Positions 6,303-14,257 of a DNA stretch of 17,372 nucleotides are shown here, in pieces (positions within the stretch are counted from its first letter, which is position 1; each line of letters opens with the position of its first letter). This stretch comes from CAYOFK01 sp964403185. Lineage in GTDB: Bacteria; Bacteroidota; Bacteroidia; Bacteroidales; VadinHA17. The stretch covers positions 1-17,372 of the forward strand of contig CAYOFK010000048.1 of the NCBI GenBank assembly GCA_964403185.1, in the 5' to 3' direction. A model generated the notes under the pieces. That model worked only from the letters and a program-made list of their open reading frames with translations, was not told the DNA's origin and made no database searches. The position numbers were made by a program, and so were the translations under genes.

Positions 6303-8572
6303 TATTCCCGGCTCATGGAGGGTGGCGCTGCTCCGGGTTCAACCCAAAGGGAAGTATTTGGTTCCGGACCCATTTCAATTTCCAGCAGTCCGCCCTCTAT
6401 TATATCCTGATGGCTGATAAAGGACCTGTTGAGTGGTTTCCCGTTGAGTGTGGCCTTCTGTATATACATGTTTAAATCGCTGTTATCACGAACTACTATC
6501 CTGAAGGTTTTCCCTGTATTAAGTACCACTTCATCGAACAATGGGCTGCCCAATACATAAAGTCCATCCGCAGGATTCACAGGGTAGAACCCCATGGCAC
6601 TCAGTATATACCAGGCCGACATTTGGCCACAATCCTCATTGCCGCTGAGGCCATCCGGTTCAGCTTTATACATTTCTGTAAGGATCCGGCGCACCATGGC
6701 CTGGGTTTTCCAGGGTTGTCCGGCATAATTATACAGATAGGCAACATGATGACCGGGCTCGTTTCCGTGTGCATACTGGCCGATCAATCCTGAAATATCG
6801 GGTGAAGAATGATCCCCTTTAACCTCTTCTTCCAGGCTGAACAGGGAATCCAGTTTCAGAACAAAAGCTTCCCTGCCGCCAAACAGCCTGATCAATCCTT
6901 CCACATCATGGGGGACAAACCAGGTATATTGCCAGGCATTTCCTTCGGTATAGTCGTCGAGCCGATGATGCGAAAACAAGGGATCAAAAGGTATTCTCCA
7001 TTCACCTGTGGCCAGTTTACCTCTCATAAATTGTGTTTCACGGTCAAAATGGTTTTGATAATACGCCGCTCTTTTCATATAGTAAGAATAATCTTCCTCT
7101 TTTCCCAGGGCTTTTGCAACCGCGGCAATACACCAGTCATCGTAAGCATATTCCAGAGTTTTTGATACCGATTCATTTTCCATTTCAGCGGGAATATAGC
7201 CCCGTTCACGATAGGGTCTTAAACCCCTGATATCCTGCATGGATGATTTTTTCATGGCTTTAAATGCTTCATCATGGTCAAATCCGGGGATTCCCTTCAG
7301 AATGGCATCCGTGATAACCGGTATCGCATGGTAACCGATCATGGTACTGGTCTCATTTCCTTCCAGTTCCCATACAGGCAACAATCCGGATTCCCTGTAA
7401 AAAGACAGCATGGAATGAACCATATCGGGAACCTCACCGGAACACAGGATGGTAAAAAGCGGATGTGCAGCCCTGAAGGTATCCCATAATGAAAAAACCG
7501 TATACCTCTTGTGGTCCTGGGTTTTGTGTACCATTTTATCGGGGCCTGTATATTCTCCGTTAAGGTCTGAGTAGAGTGCCGGAGCCAGCAATGCATGGTA
7601 CATGGCGGTATAAAAGATGGTTTTCTGATCTTCGTTGCCTGATTTCACAGTCACTTTCTGAAGCCGGGTTTCCCAGGCGTCTTCAGCTTCAGACCTGACC
7701 TTATCAAAATCCCAGTGTGTGATCTCTTCCTCTAAACTCCTGATGGCCCCATCAATACCAGCTGTGGATAAACCAAGCTTCAGCAAAACCTGGTCCGTGT
7801 TGGAAGGAAATGTAAAGATTCCTGTTACAGCCTGCCCCTGAGCTCCCAGCGACTCCGATTCATAGCCCTGGTTTATAAAACGGGCATACTTTATCTTCGT
7901 ATCGAACCTGGCTGCAAAATAGACAATCTGGTCCGCCGCCCAGCCTTTTGACCTCCGGTATCCGGTAATGAGACCGTCTTCATGCAGTTGTATTTTTGTA
8001 TCTGCCGGCCGGTCCCAATTGATAGTGAAACCAAGGTCGAAAACAATGCCTGGCTGTTCCGGGGAATGGAAACGGTACCTGTGGAATCCGGTTCTCAGGG
8101 AAGTTGTTAATTCTGCAGTAACGCCCGGATCGTCGAGGTAGACTTTATAATAGCCGGGAGAAGCTTTTTCTGACTCATGTTTAAACCGCGACCAGTAGGT
8201 CCGCATAAAATCCCGGCCTCTATTAGCTGTATCGGGTTGAACGGTAGTGTTGACCGGCAAGACAGAAATATCTGCCAGGTCCCCGATACCGGTCCCGGAA
8301 AGGTGCAGGTGGCTGAAGCCGGCAATTATGGAATCACTGATATGGTATCCTGAACTCCAATCCCATCCTGATGTCCCGTTATCCGGACTCAACTGGACCA
8401 TTCCAAACGGCAAGGCTGCTCCGGGATAGGTATGTCCGTGCCCGCCGGTTCCAATGAACGGATCCACATAATTTACAAGCCGCTCAGATTCTTCCACAAC
8501 ACGATCCTGACAACCCGCCAACACAAGTACTAAGAGCAGAGTGCAGAATAATTTGAAGTGTGTCCTTTTCAT
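6299..8572 (-). CDS. GH92 alpha-mannosidase lipoprotein
   Basis: This is a predicted calcium-dependent exo-alpha-mannosidase that trims mannose from N-glycans or mannans. The protein has 757 residues, normal for the family. The signal peptide ends in a clear lipobox LAGC (18-21), so mature C21 is lipid-anchored. The N-terminal domain begins with the family signature VNYVDPFIGTGG (33-44) and continues through PFGMVQLSPD (55-64). The C-terminal catalytic part carries YTEGNAWQYTW (541-551), whose E543 is the expected proton donor, then HGNEPGHH (602-609) and GNEDCGQMSAW (644-654). GH92 enzymes cut alpha-1,2, 1,3, 1,4 or 1,6 linkages. The linkage here cannot be decided from sequence alone. The start lies only 10 bases after the GH38 stop codon, which strongly suggests co-transcription with the other mannosidase. 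The TAA stop falls inside a dispersed hairpin repeat. Confidence 0.95.
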   Translation of the reverse strand: MKRTHFKLFCTLLLVLVLAGCQDRVVEESERLVNYVDPFIGTGGHGHTYPGAALPFGMVQLSPDNGTSGWDWSSGYHISDSIIAGFSHLHLSGTGIGDLADISVLPVNTTVQPDTANRGRDFMRTYWSRFKHESEKASPGYYKVYLDDPGVTAELTTSLRTGFHRYRFHSPEQPGIVFDLGFTINWDRPADTKIQLHEDGLITGYRRSKGWAADQIVYFAARFDTKIKYARFINQGYESESLGAQGQAVTGIFTFPSNTDQVLLKLGLSTAGIDGAIRSLEEEITHWDFDKVRSEAEDAWETRLQKVTVKSGNEDQKTIFYTAMYHALLAPALYSDLNGEYTGPDKMVHKTQDHKRYTVFSLWDTFRAAHPLFTILCSGEVPDMVHSMLSFYRESGLLPVWELEGNETSTMIGYHAIPVITDAILKGIPGFDHDEAFKAMKKSSMQDIRGLRPYRERGYIPAEMENESVSKTLEYAYDDWCIAAVAKALGKEEDYSYYMKRAAYYQNHFDRETQFMRGKLATGEWRIPFDPLFSHHRLDDYTEGNAWQYTWFVPHDVEGLIRLFGGREAFVLKLDSLFSLEEEVKGDHSSPDISGLIGQYAHGNEPGHHVAYLYNYAGQPWKTQAMVRRILTEMYKAEPDGLSGNEDCGQMSAWYILSAMGFYPVNPADGLYVLGSPLFDEVVLNTGKTFRIVVRDNSDLNMYIQKATLNGKPLNRSFISHQDIIEGGLLEIEMGPEPNTSLWVEPGAAPPSMSREY

Positions 8573-8582
8573 AAGACCGTGA

Positions 8583-11500
8583 TTAAAATTTTAATTTTAA
8601 AGTTTCTATGCCATACCCTGCTGTGTTCAGAACAACTGAATAAGGTTCCGGAACCAGCTTTTTCAAAGGCCTTTCAATCATGTCCGTATGTTCTGCCTTC
8701 GTGATTGAAAAATAGCTGTTCAGTTTTGCCCTGGTATTTTTTCCTTCTGTCTCGTACCAGCGGATAATAACTCCGGTATCATCCTCACATTTCTTTATGG
8801 CAGTGATCACAACATTCCCGTTTGCCACAGAGAAAAAAGCAAGGGATTCAGGCAAGGCGGCATTTTGGTAAGGTATGGGATCCACAACCGCAATCAGGTG
8901 ATGATTTGCCTGGACTCCTGACTTATATCCATTATTCCATCCGGGTTTATGTGAAGTAAAGGAGAAACTGAACCGGTGGTTACCGGTTTGCAGGTACTCA
9001 TTCCCCTCGCCATGGCAGCTTCTCCTGCTGGCAATGAGTATGGGCTGCAGGACATTGGCAGGTCCTGTAGTATTCTTTGGATCCAGGTAATCCCAGGCAA
9101 CAACTGAGGAACTGATGGTAACGCCAAATTGTTCATCAGAAGCCGACATCCAGTTTAATATGCTTCGGGGATGCATTTCCGGGCAGGGTGTCAGATACCT
9201 TTCCCCGGCCGCTTCCTGAAGTTCATCAACGCCTACTCTTACGATCCCGAACGGTACTTCATAGGTCACTTTCGGATGGTCCATATCCACGGGAAATGTT
9301 TGGCGGAATTCCTTATATAAGGTACCATCCCAATTTAACAGTTCCGTTTCAAAATCTATTCTTTTAAGGGATTTAAAGATTCTTATTGTTTGCTGCACAA
9401 CAGCATGCTTAATTTGTTGCCTGTATTGATAGGAAGAAAAAACAGGTCCGTCTGCCAACATCTGCCACTCAGTTTTGTAATCACCGGTTTTTACCATGCC
9501 TGTTGGATCGGGTTTCTGGATATCTGCAAATTCTCCGGCTCCATTTCCTACTGAGGTCATTAAAATGATCTCACCGGCTTTGTAAACCTCTGAACGGATC
9601 AGGTCTTTTCCCAACTCCTTATCAAATATTTGACGGATGCCACCGTGATCCAGCTGTATCTTATAATAGGTACCGTCTATTTCAGAGCCGGTATATAAAA
9701 TTGAATGTTCTTTAAAGGGAGTGGAAGACGGTTTCACATAAAATGTTTTATAACCCACCGGTGGTATATCAGGGGCTATAAAAGTAGTCAGGGCCGTTTT
9801 AACGGACCCATTGACATGCTTTTCAAGTGTACTGATCTGTGCCGGGATGCTTTCGCCATTAATGGATCGTATTTCAAAAGAAAATGCTTCGCCCTGACTA
9901 AAACGAATATTTACGGATACAGGGTCTGTCCTGGCCCAGGACAGATCATTAAAGATCACGATGGGTCTCCCCCTGTTTTCCTGAGTTTGAATCCTGGAAG
10001 CTATAGAGCCCACCGATTGGTTTAACAATTTGCGTGCAATATTTCTTGATTGCTCGAATTTCGATTTAAACAAGGCATCGGTAATATCGCCATGTTTGCC
10101 ACCCCATCCATGGTCGGGAAAGATCTTTGCCTTCCATGCTTTTTCAAATGCATCATTCGGGTATTTATTAAAACTGCCGTTCAAAAGCGCATCGATGGTT
10201 GCAAATTTTTCAGCAGCAGGCAGCAGAATATCGCCTTCACGGCTTGCCTTTAAGGCTTTTTGATGTGAAGGGCCATGAATGTAAAGCCAAACATTAGGAC
10301 GTTCCCCTTTTATTGGTACGGCCAGGCTTTCTTTATTAAGAGTTTTGAAGTAAGAATCGGTTAATGCCAGCCGGATACCTGGCAGTGACAGTTCCCGGAC
10401 CATGCCATCCTTATCAATATAGGTGTCCATCTCTTCCCAACCCTGAATGAATCCGGAATAATCTTTTGCCGGGCTCATATCCCAATCAGAAAGTAAAGGT
10501 ATGGCAGGTTGGCCATTCTCATCTTCCACCTCAATCCATTGGTTTGCATATTCCGACAGAAAAAATGCAGCATCGAAAAAATCCCCGTTCAGGGCCGGAT
10601 AGGCCAGGGAATAATGCCCGGGAGAAAATACGGTAGCAAAACTTCCATCCGGGCTATACCAGTTGTAAACACCCGCTTTCTGGCGACTAAGTACCAGGTT
10701 TGGAATGCCCGACTTTTTCATGATCTGAGGCATTTGAAGGGTCCGGCCGGGTACGTCTACATTCCAATATGTATTTGTACGATATCCCGGAAATTCTTTT
10801 TCAAGCCATTTTTTACCAAAATAAAATTGCCGGACCAGAGATTCTCCGGAATACATGTCCTCATAAGGCATTGAATAGGAGGCTCCTACTGAAATTTTTC
10901 CCTTCAACAGCAGTTTGTGAAAAATATCTTTTTTGCCGGGATGCCTTTGTAAATACTCTTCCACCATCAATACATCTTCAATATCAAAACGGTAGTTTGG
11001 ATCAACAACTGCTTTTCCCAGAAGAGGTGTAATGAGCATGGTGTCGCGTTCAATGATACATTTTTCAGGACTGTCCATCCAGGCAATATCCTGGTGGCTG
11101 GAATTCATAAGGAACACTGAACCACGCGACAATTCTGACCGGGAGATATTGCTCAGGTTTTTGATAAGCTTTGGCCTGTAAAAAACATTTGACCTGATTT
11201 GCCACATCCCATCTTCAGTGACATTTGTAACATTCATAACAACAGTCTCTGCCCTGAGCTGCCTATTGGAAACCGAAGTGAAAAATCCCGGAAATTGTGT
11301 GACGGTCTGATCCTCAATTTGTACCTGCACCGGGGCAGTCGGGTTTAAATTTTTTTTGCTGATCCGAATATCTCCAAGGCCGTAGTTTTCAATTTCTTTT
11401 AAAAAACAGGATCCCAGCAACCGTCCGTTTGAAATTAATTTAAAGGTTTTATCAGACCAATTGGGTGAGGTTTGAACATGAATGCGTTCTTTATCCTTTT

Positions 11501-12149
11501 TCCGGCGTATGGACAGAACCAGCCAACCCTCGTATCTGGTTTCATTCTGAAGGTGGTTCAGGGCATCGGGGGCCTCAAAAACCATATACCAGCCAGTGGA
11601 GTTCTCAGCAGCCCCAACCACTTTCAGTTCCAGAGGTTTTCCTTTCTGACACCAGTCAGAAGGAATGGTCATCCACATGTAACCGAATCCATCCTTGTGT
11701 TGGTCCTTTTTCAGGACGGTAAAAGATAACTGCCCGCCATTGTTCCCGCTTACAGTCCAGTCGTCACCATTATTATTAAAGAAATCGAACCGTGCCCGGT
11801 CGTTAATATAAAGTGTGAATTGATTGGGGCCGTTGTTCAAATCCATTCCGGACAGCCATAAAAAGGTGATCTTTTTCTGTGCCCAGTCTGCAGGGATTAC
11901 CTGTGTCTCCCAGATAATGGTTTTTGTTCCGGTTGTTGCCCTTGTCAGCAAAGCTTTTCCAACGTCATTCCGCAGACTGTTATAATTAATCCACTCACCG
12001 GCAATGGCATTTCCATAACCCTCAATCCATCCGGCGGAGATGTTGGCAAGTTTTAACTTTTTCTGTAATCCTTCATCCAGGTCAGAAAAGACTGGTTGTG
12101 AAAGAACCATTGCAAGGAATACAAAAAGCATCCTTTTGGATCTTTGCAT
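8583..12149 (-). CDS. Large GH38-family alpha-mannosidase-like enzyme
   Basis: This is a predicted exported zinc-dependent alpha-mannosidase. The frame can be read back to a TTG at 12188 (1201 residues) or an ATG at 12176. I prefer the ATG at 12149 (1188 residues), because AAAGGA sits a few bases before it and it gives a compact signal peptide (MQRSKRMLFVFLAMVLSQPVFS). Residues about 35-320 are an extra beta-rich N-terminal part, possibly carbohydrate-binding. The GH38 catalytic region begins near 340. HQD (352-354) supplies two zinc ligands, D465 in NVDVPG is the expected nucleophile and zinc ligand, and DHGWGG (679-684) probably supplies the last histidine. Beta-sandwich domains fill the C-terminal half. 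The protein is longer than most GH38 enzymes, and activity on mannose is inferred from the family and the GH92 partner 10 bases downstream. Confidence 0.88.
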   Translation of the reverse strand: MQRSKRMLFVFLAMVLSQPVFSDLDEGLQKKLKLANISAGWIEGYGNAIAGEWINYNSLRNDVGKALLTRATTGTKTIIWETQVIPADWAQKKITFLWLSGMDLNNGPNQFTLYINDRARFDFFNNNGDDWTVSGNNGGQLSFTVLKKDQHKDGFGYMWMTIPSDWCQKGKPLELKVVGAAENSTGWYMVFEAPDALNHLQNETRYEGWLVLSIRRKKDKERIHVQTSPNWSDKTFKLISNGRLLGSCFLKEIENYGLGDIRISKKNLNPTAPVQVQIEDQTVTQFPGFFTSVSNRQLRAETVVMNVTNVTEDGMWQIRSNVFYRPKLIKNLSNISRSELSRGSVFLMNSSHQDIAWMDSPEKCIIERDTMLITPLLGKAVVDPNYRFDIEDVLMVEEYLQRHPGKKDIFHKLLLKGKISVGASYSMPYEDMYSGESLVRQFYFGKKWLEKEFPGYRTNTYWNVDVPGRTLQMPQIMKKSGIPNLVLSRQKAGVYNWYSPDGSFATVFSPGHYSLAYPALNGDFFDAAFFLSEYANQWIEVEDENGQPAIPLLSDWDMSPAKDYSGFIQGWEEMDTYIDKDGMVRELSLPGIRLALTDSYFKTLNKESLAVPIKGERPNVWLYIHGPSHQKALKASREGDILLPAAEKFATIDALLNGSFNKYPNDAFEKAWKAKIFPDHGWGGKHGDITDALFKSKFEQSRNIARKLLNQSVGSIASRIQTQENRGRPIVIFNDLSWARTDPVSVNIRFSQGEAFSFEIRSINGESIPAQISTLEKHVNGSVKTALTTFIAPDIPPVGYKTFYVKPSSTPFKEHSILYTGSEIDGTYYKIQLDHGGIRQIFDKELGKDLIRSEVYKAGEIILMTSVGNGAGEFADIQKPDPTGMVKTGDYKTEWQMLADGPVFSSYQYRQQIKHAVVQQTIRIFKSLKRIDFETELLNWDGTLYKEFRQTFPVDMDHPKVTYEVPFGIVRVGVDELQEAAGERYLTPCPEMHPRSILNWMSASDEQFGVTISSSVVAWDYLDPKNTTGPANVLQPILIASRRSCHGEGNEYLQTGNHRFSFSFTSHKPGWNNGYKSGVQANHHLIAVVDPIPYQNAALPESLAFFSVANGNVVITAIKKCEDDTGVIIRWYETEGKNTRAKLNSYFSITKAEHTDMIERPLKKLVPEPYSVVLNTAGYGIETLKLKF

Positions 12150-12248
12150 TTTTCCTTTTGAATGTTGGGTTACCATGATTACTGACAATTCGTTATATTT
12201 TCATTTTATCATTCTTAATCCCGGTCTTCAGTAGAGCATACGGGAAGT

Positions 12249-13316
12249 CTAGGATACGTGGACGTCATGGATGGTCGTACTGTCAGTCTGCTTCAGAAAC
12301 GCACCACAGGACCTTCTTACTATCAATTCAACCGGCAGAACCAGTTGTTTTTTAAAGCCTTTGGTTTTGGTTTTTATATCATTAAGGAGGATGCGAACAG
12401 CATGGATGCCGATATCCTCATGGGGTTGACTAATGGCAGTAATTGGTGGATAGGCATATTTAAAGAGATCAATATCGTCAAAGGAGGCCAGGGCAATGTC
12501 CTGGGGTATTCTCAGGTTGAATTTGTTCAGAACTTCAAGACCGGCAACAGTGAGGTTATTATTCAGAAAAAAAACGGCCTGTATGCCATGATTAAGGATC
12601 AGATCCTTAAGATTCTTTTCTATTTCTTCTCTTACGTTCTGGAATGCGATTTCCCGGATCAGGTTATTTCGTACAGGGATGCCATGTTTCCTGAGGGCCT
12701 CTTTATATCCCTCGGTCCGTTGCTTTATAGGTAACAGATGAGAGGGTGAAATCTTAAAAAGTGCGATCCTGTTATAGTTTATTTCAATAAGGTGTTGTGT
12801 GAGTGCACAGGCGCCTTTATGGTTATCAACGATCACATAGTTGGTCTTGACTCCCGGAATAAATCTGTCAATCAATACAAAGGGCATTTGTTCATCCCTG
12901 AGTTTTTGGATTTCATCCCTGTTTCCAAATGATGTGGCCAGGATCAACCCGTCCACCCGGCGATCCTGCAATATCTGTATCATCTTCCGCTCTTTGTCCG
13001 CATCTTCCTCTGAACTCATAAACATGACATTATAGCCACGTTTTCCTGCCTCACATTCAATGCTTCGGGCAATGTGTGAAAAGAAGGCATTTGAAATATC
13101 TGCCACGATCAATCCGATTGTTTTGGAACTGCCCAGCCTCAGGCTCCGGGCCATCTGGTTTGGATTGTAATTCAGTTTTCCGGCGAGTTTAATTACTTTT
13201 TTCTGAGTATCCCGGCTGATGCCTTTTTCATTGCCTTTTCCATTTAATACAAGGGATACCAGTGTTTTTGATACGCCCAGTTCAGCGGCAATGTCCTGAA
13301 GTGAAACCTTTTTCAT
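12249..13316 (-). CDS. LacI-family transcription regulator of the glycosidase genes
   Basis: This 355-residue DNA-binding regulator has the complete LacI layout. Residues 4-25 are the helix-turn-helix (VSLQDIAAELGVSKTLVSLVLN). The hinge helix follows at about 53-61 (NQMARSLRL), where L59 corresponds to the leucine that inserts into the central CpG of LacI-type operators. Residues from about 66 form the periplasmic-binding-protein-like sugar-sensing domain, ending with SFDDID, a usual family motif, and a short unstructured tail. It is the first gene of the minus-strand series and lies 99 bases before the chosen GH38 start (60 bases before the earliest possible start), so it probably controls and is co-transcribed with the cassette. 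A CpG-centred palindrome 18-31 bases before its start codon is a likely autoregulatory operator. The effector is unknown; a mannose-containing or hexosamine sugar is a guess from the neighbours. Confidence 0.95.
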   Translation of the reverse strand: MKKVSLQDIAAELGVSKTLVSLVLNGKGNEKGISRDTQKKVIKLAGKLNYNPNQMARSLRLGSSKTIGLIVADISNAFFSHIARSIECEAGKRGYNVMFMSSEEDADKERKMIQILQDRRVDGLILATSFGNRDEIQKLRDEQMPFVLIDRFIPGVKTNYVIVDNHKGACALTQHLIEINYNRIALFKISPSHLLPIKQRTEGYKEALRKHGIPVRNNLIREIAFQNVREEIEKNLKDLILNHGIQAVFFLNNNLTVAGLEVLNKFNLRIPQDIALASFDDIDLFKYAYPPITAISQPHEDIGIHAVRILLNDIKTKTKGFKKQLVLPVELIVRRSCGAFLKQTDSTTIHDVHVS

Positions 13317-13333
13317 CCGGAATTGGTATTTTA

Positions 13334-13347
13334 CTAAATCGTTTTAG
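13334..13347. promoter_or_regulatory. Candidate LacI-type operator
   Basis: CTAAATCGTTTTAG is palindromic at 12 of 14 positions around a central CG, the layout usual for LacI-family sites. It lies 18-31 bases upstream of the LacI-family start codon. No second copy was found before GH38, GH92 or GH20, which fits one control point for the whole series. Confidence 0.45.
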
Positions 13348-13414
13348 AAGTATAATACACTGAATATATGACTGTTAAATTAAATATGCCTGCAGTTCTC
13401 GCTTTTAAAGTTAA

Positions 13415-13422
13415 CAAACATA
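13415..13422 (-). promoter_or_regulatory. Candidate -7 promoter box for the LacI-led operon
   Basis: The minus strand reads TATGTTTG, an exact match to TAnnTTTG, about 99 bases before the LacI-family start. A TTTG is present upstream but only 8 bases away, so the -33 element is not supported. If real, the operator at 13334-13347 would lie in the transcribed leader. Confidence 0.35.
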
Positions 13423-13591
13423 ATAAGTTCCAAAAAAATATTTTTAAGTTTTAAATCCATCACATTATCATTCAGGGATTTATGGAACTAAACCACCCAT
13501 TCGTTACCGTTCGCGGGTGGGTGTCCGAAAACGAACATGAACTGCCATTTGGTGAGGCGCACCGCTTTGATGTGTCAGAAGTGCCTGACCG

Positions 13592-13624
13592 TTTGCGGTG
13601 TATGAAAAAAACAATGTACCTTTG
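13592..13624 (+). promoter_or_regulatory. Promoter with -33 and -7 boxes for the beta-barrel-like protein gene
   Basis: TTTG (13592-13595) and TACCTTTG (13617-13624) match both Bacteroidota promoter boxes with a 21-base spacer. Transcription would start near 13631, leaving a leader of about 80 bases before the ATG at 13712. This argues against the GTG at 13598 as a translation start. Confidence 0.55.
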
Positions 13625-13711
13625 AGATACCCTCTGCTTGCCGTTTGCGTTTTGGGATATTCACTTTGCTTTTGGGGTTTTCTTTCATTACTGGTTTTTA
13701 TGCTCTTTACA

Positions 13712-14157
13712 ATGTTTAAAAAAGGAATATTCTGTGTTCTGGTACTATATGTGGTCGCAAATAGCCAGGCCCAGATCATTGAAGCCGGTAAGGGACCTGT
13801 TACGGAGAGGGTTGTCACTGATACCGGTTCCACCGGCCTGCCTGCGACTTTTGCCCCGGTCGTTCGCTACCGTGGCATGAATCCACGGTTAGTGCATCCC
13901 CTGGGCATTCATGTAAACTTTGGCGGTGTAGGATTGCTTGGGGGCTCCATAGATTATTTTATCAAGCCTTACTGGGATGTTGAGGTGGGTGGCGGACTTA
14001 ATGGTGCCTTTATGGGATCTCACTACCATTTTACCGGAATCAGGAACATTCCATGGACGGTTTATGCCGGGAGTCATGTCACCTATACTTATGAAGGCCT
14101 CTGGGGCCTCTATTTTCCCGGCGGATTCCAGATGCTTCAACAATACGGTTTGTCCTT
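13712..14157 (+). CDS. Exported beta-barrel-like protein, 3' end lost in scaffold gap
   Basis: The first ATG giving a good signal peptide is at 13712 (MFKKGIFCVLVLYVVANSQA); an alternative ATG is at 13700. About 128 mature-side residues are visible before the run of Ns. From about residue 65 on there are alternating aromatic and glycine segments (GGSIDYFIKPYWDVEVGGGL, YAGSHVTYTYEGLWGLYFPG) typical of amphipathic strands of a small outer-membrane barrel. No family could be named. The frame happens to continue through the gap into the epimerase, but this is an accident of a gap of unknown true length. The promoter at 13592-13624 fits this start. Confidence 0.6.
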
Positions 14158-14257
14158 NNNNNNNNNNNNNNNNNNNNNNNNNNNNNNNNNNNNNNNNNNN
14201 NNNNNNNNNNNNNNNNNNNNNNNNNNNNNNNNNNNNNNNNNNNNNNNNNNNNNNNNN
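14158..14257. other. Scaffold gap of exactly 100 Ns
   Basis: The run is 100 unknown bases, the usual placeholder for a gap of unknown length. The end of the barrel-like protein gene and the start of the epimerase gene are both missing here, and other genes could lie in it. Confidence 0.98.

Larger units (their letters stand above)
13317..13711. other. Divergent control region between the LacI gene and the beta-barrel-like protein gene
   Basis: This 395-base region separates two divergently read genes. It contains the CpG-centred palindrome (13334-13347), one minus-strand promoter box (13415-13422), one plus-strand promoter with both boxes (13592-13624), and an inverted repeat CCACCC (13493-13498)/GGGTGG (13515-13520). 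A 47-codon open frame at 13482-13625 is present but has no support as a gene. Confidence 0.55.

Noticed and set aside
12189..12248. Separate promoter for the GH38 gene in the 60-base gap
   Set aside because: No TAnnTTTG box or CpG-centred palindrome was found on the minus strand here, so co-transcription with the LacI-family gene is the simpler reading.
12258..12734. 158-codon open frame opposite the LacI-family gene
   Set aside because: It is antisense to the sensor domain of a clear LacI regulator and shows no domain or export signal of its own.
13482..13625. 47-codon open frame beginning MELNHPFVTVRGW between the LacI and barrel-like genes
   Set aside because: It has no recognisable family and no ribosome-binding or promoter signal, and the plus-strand promoter at 13592-13624 overlaps its end. 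A frame of this length can arise by chance.
13504..13833. 109-codon minus-strand frame overlapping the barrel-like gene start
   Set aside because: It overlaps a consensus promoter and a signal peptide on the other strand and has no recognisable features.
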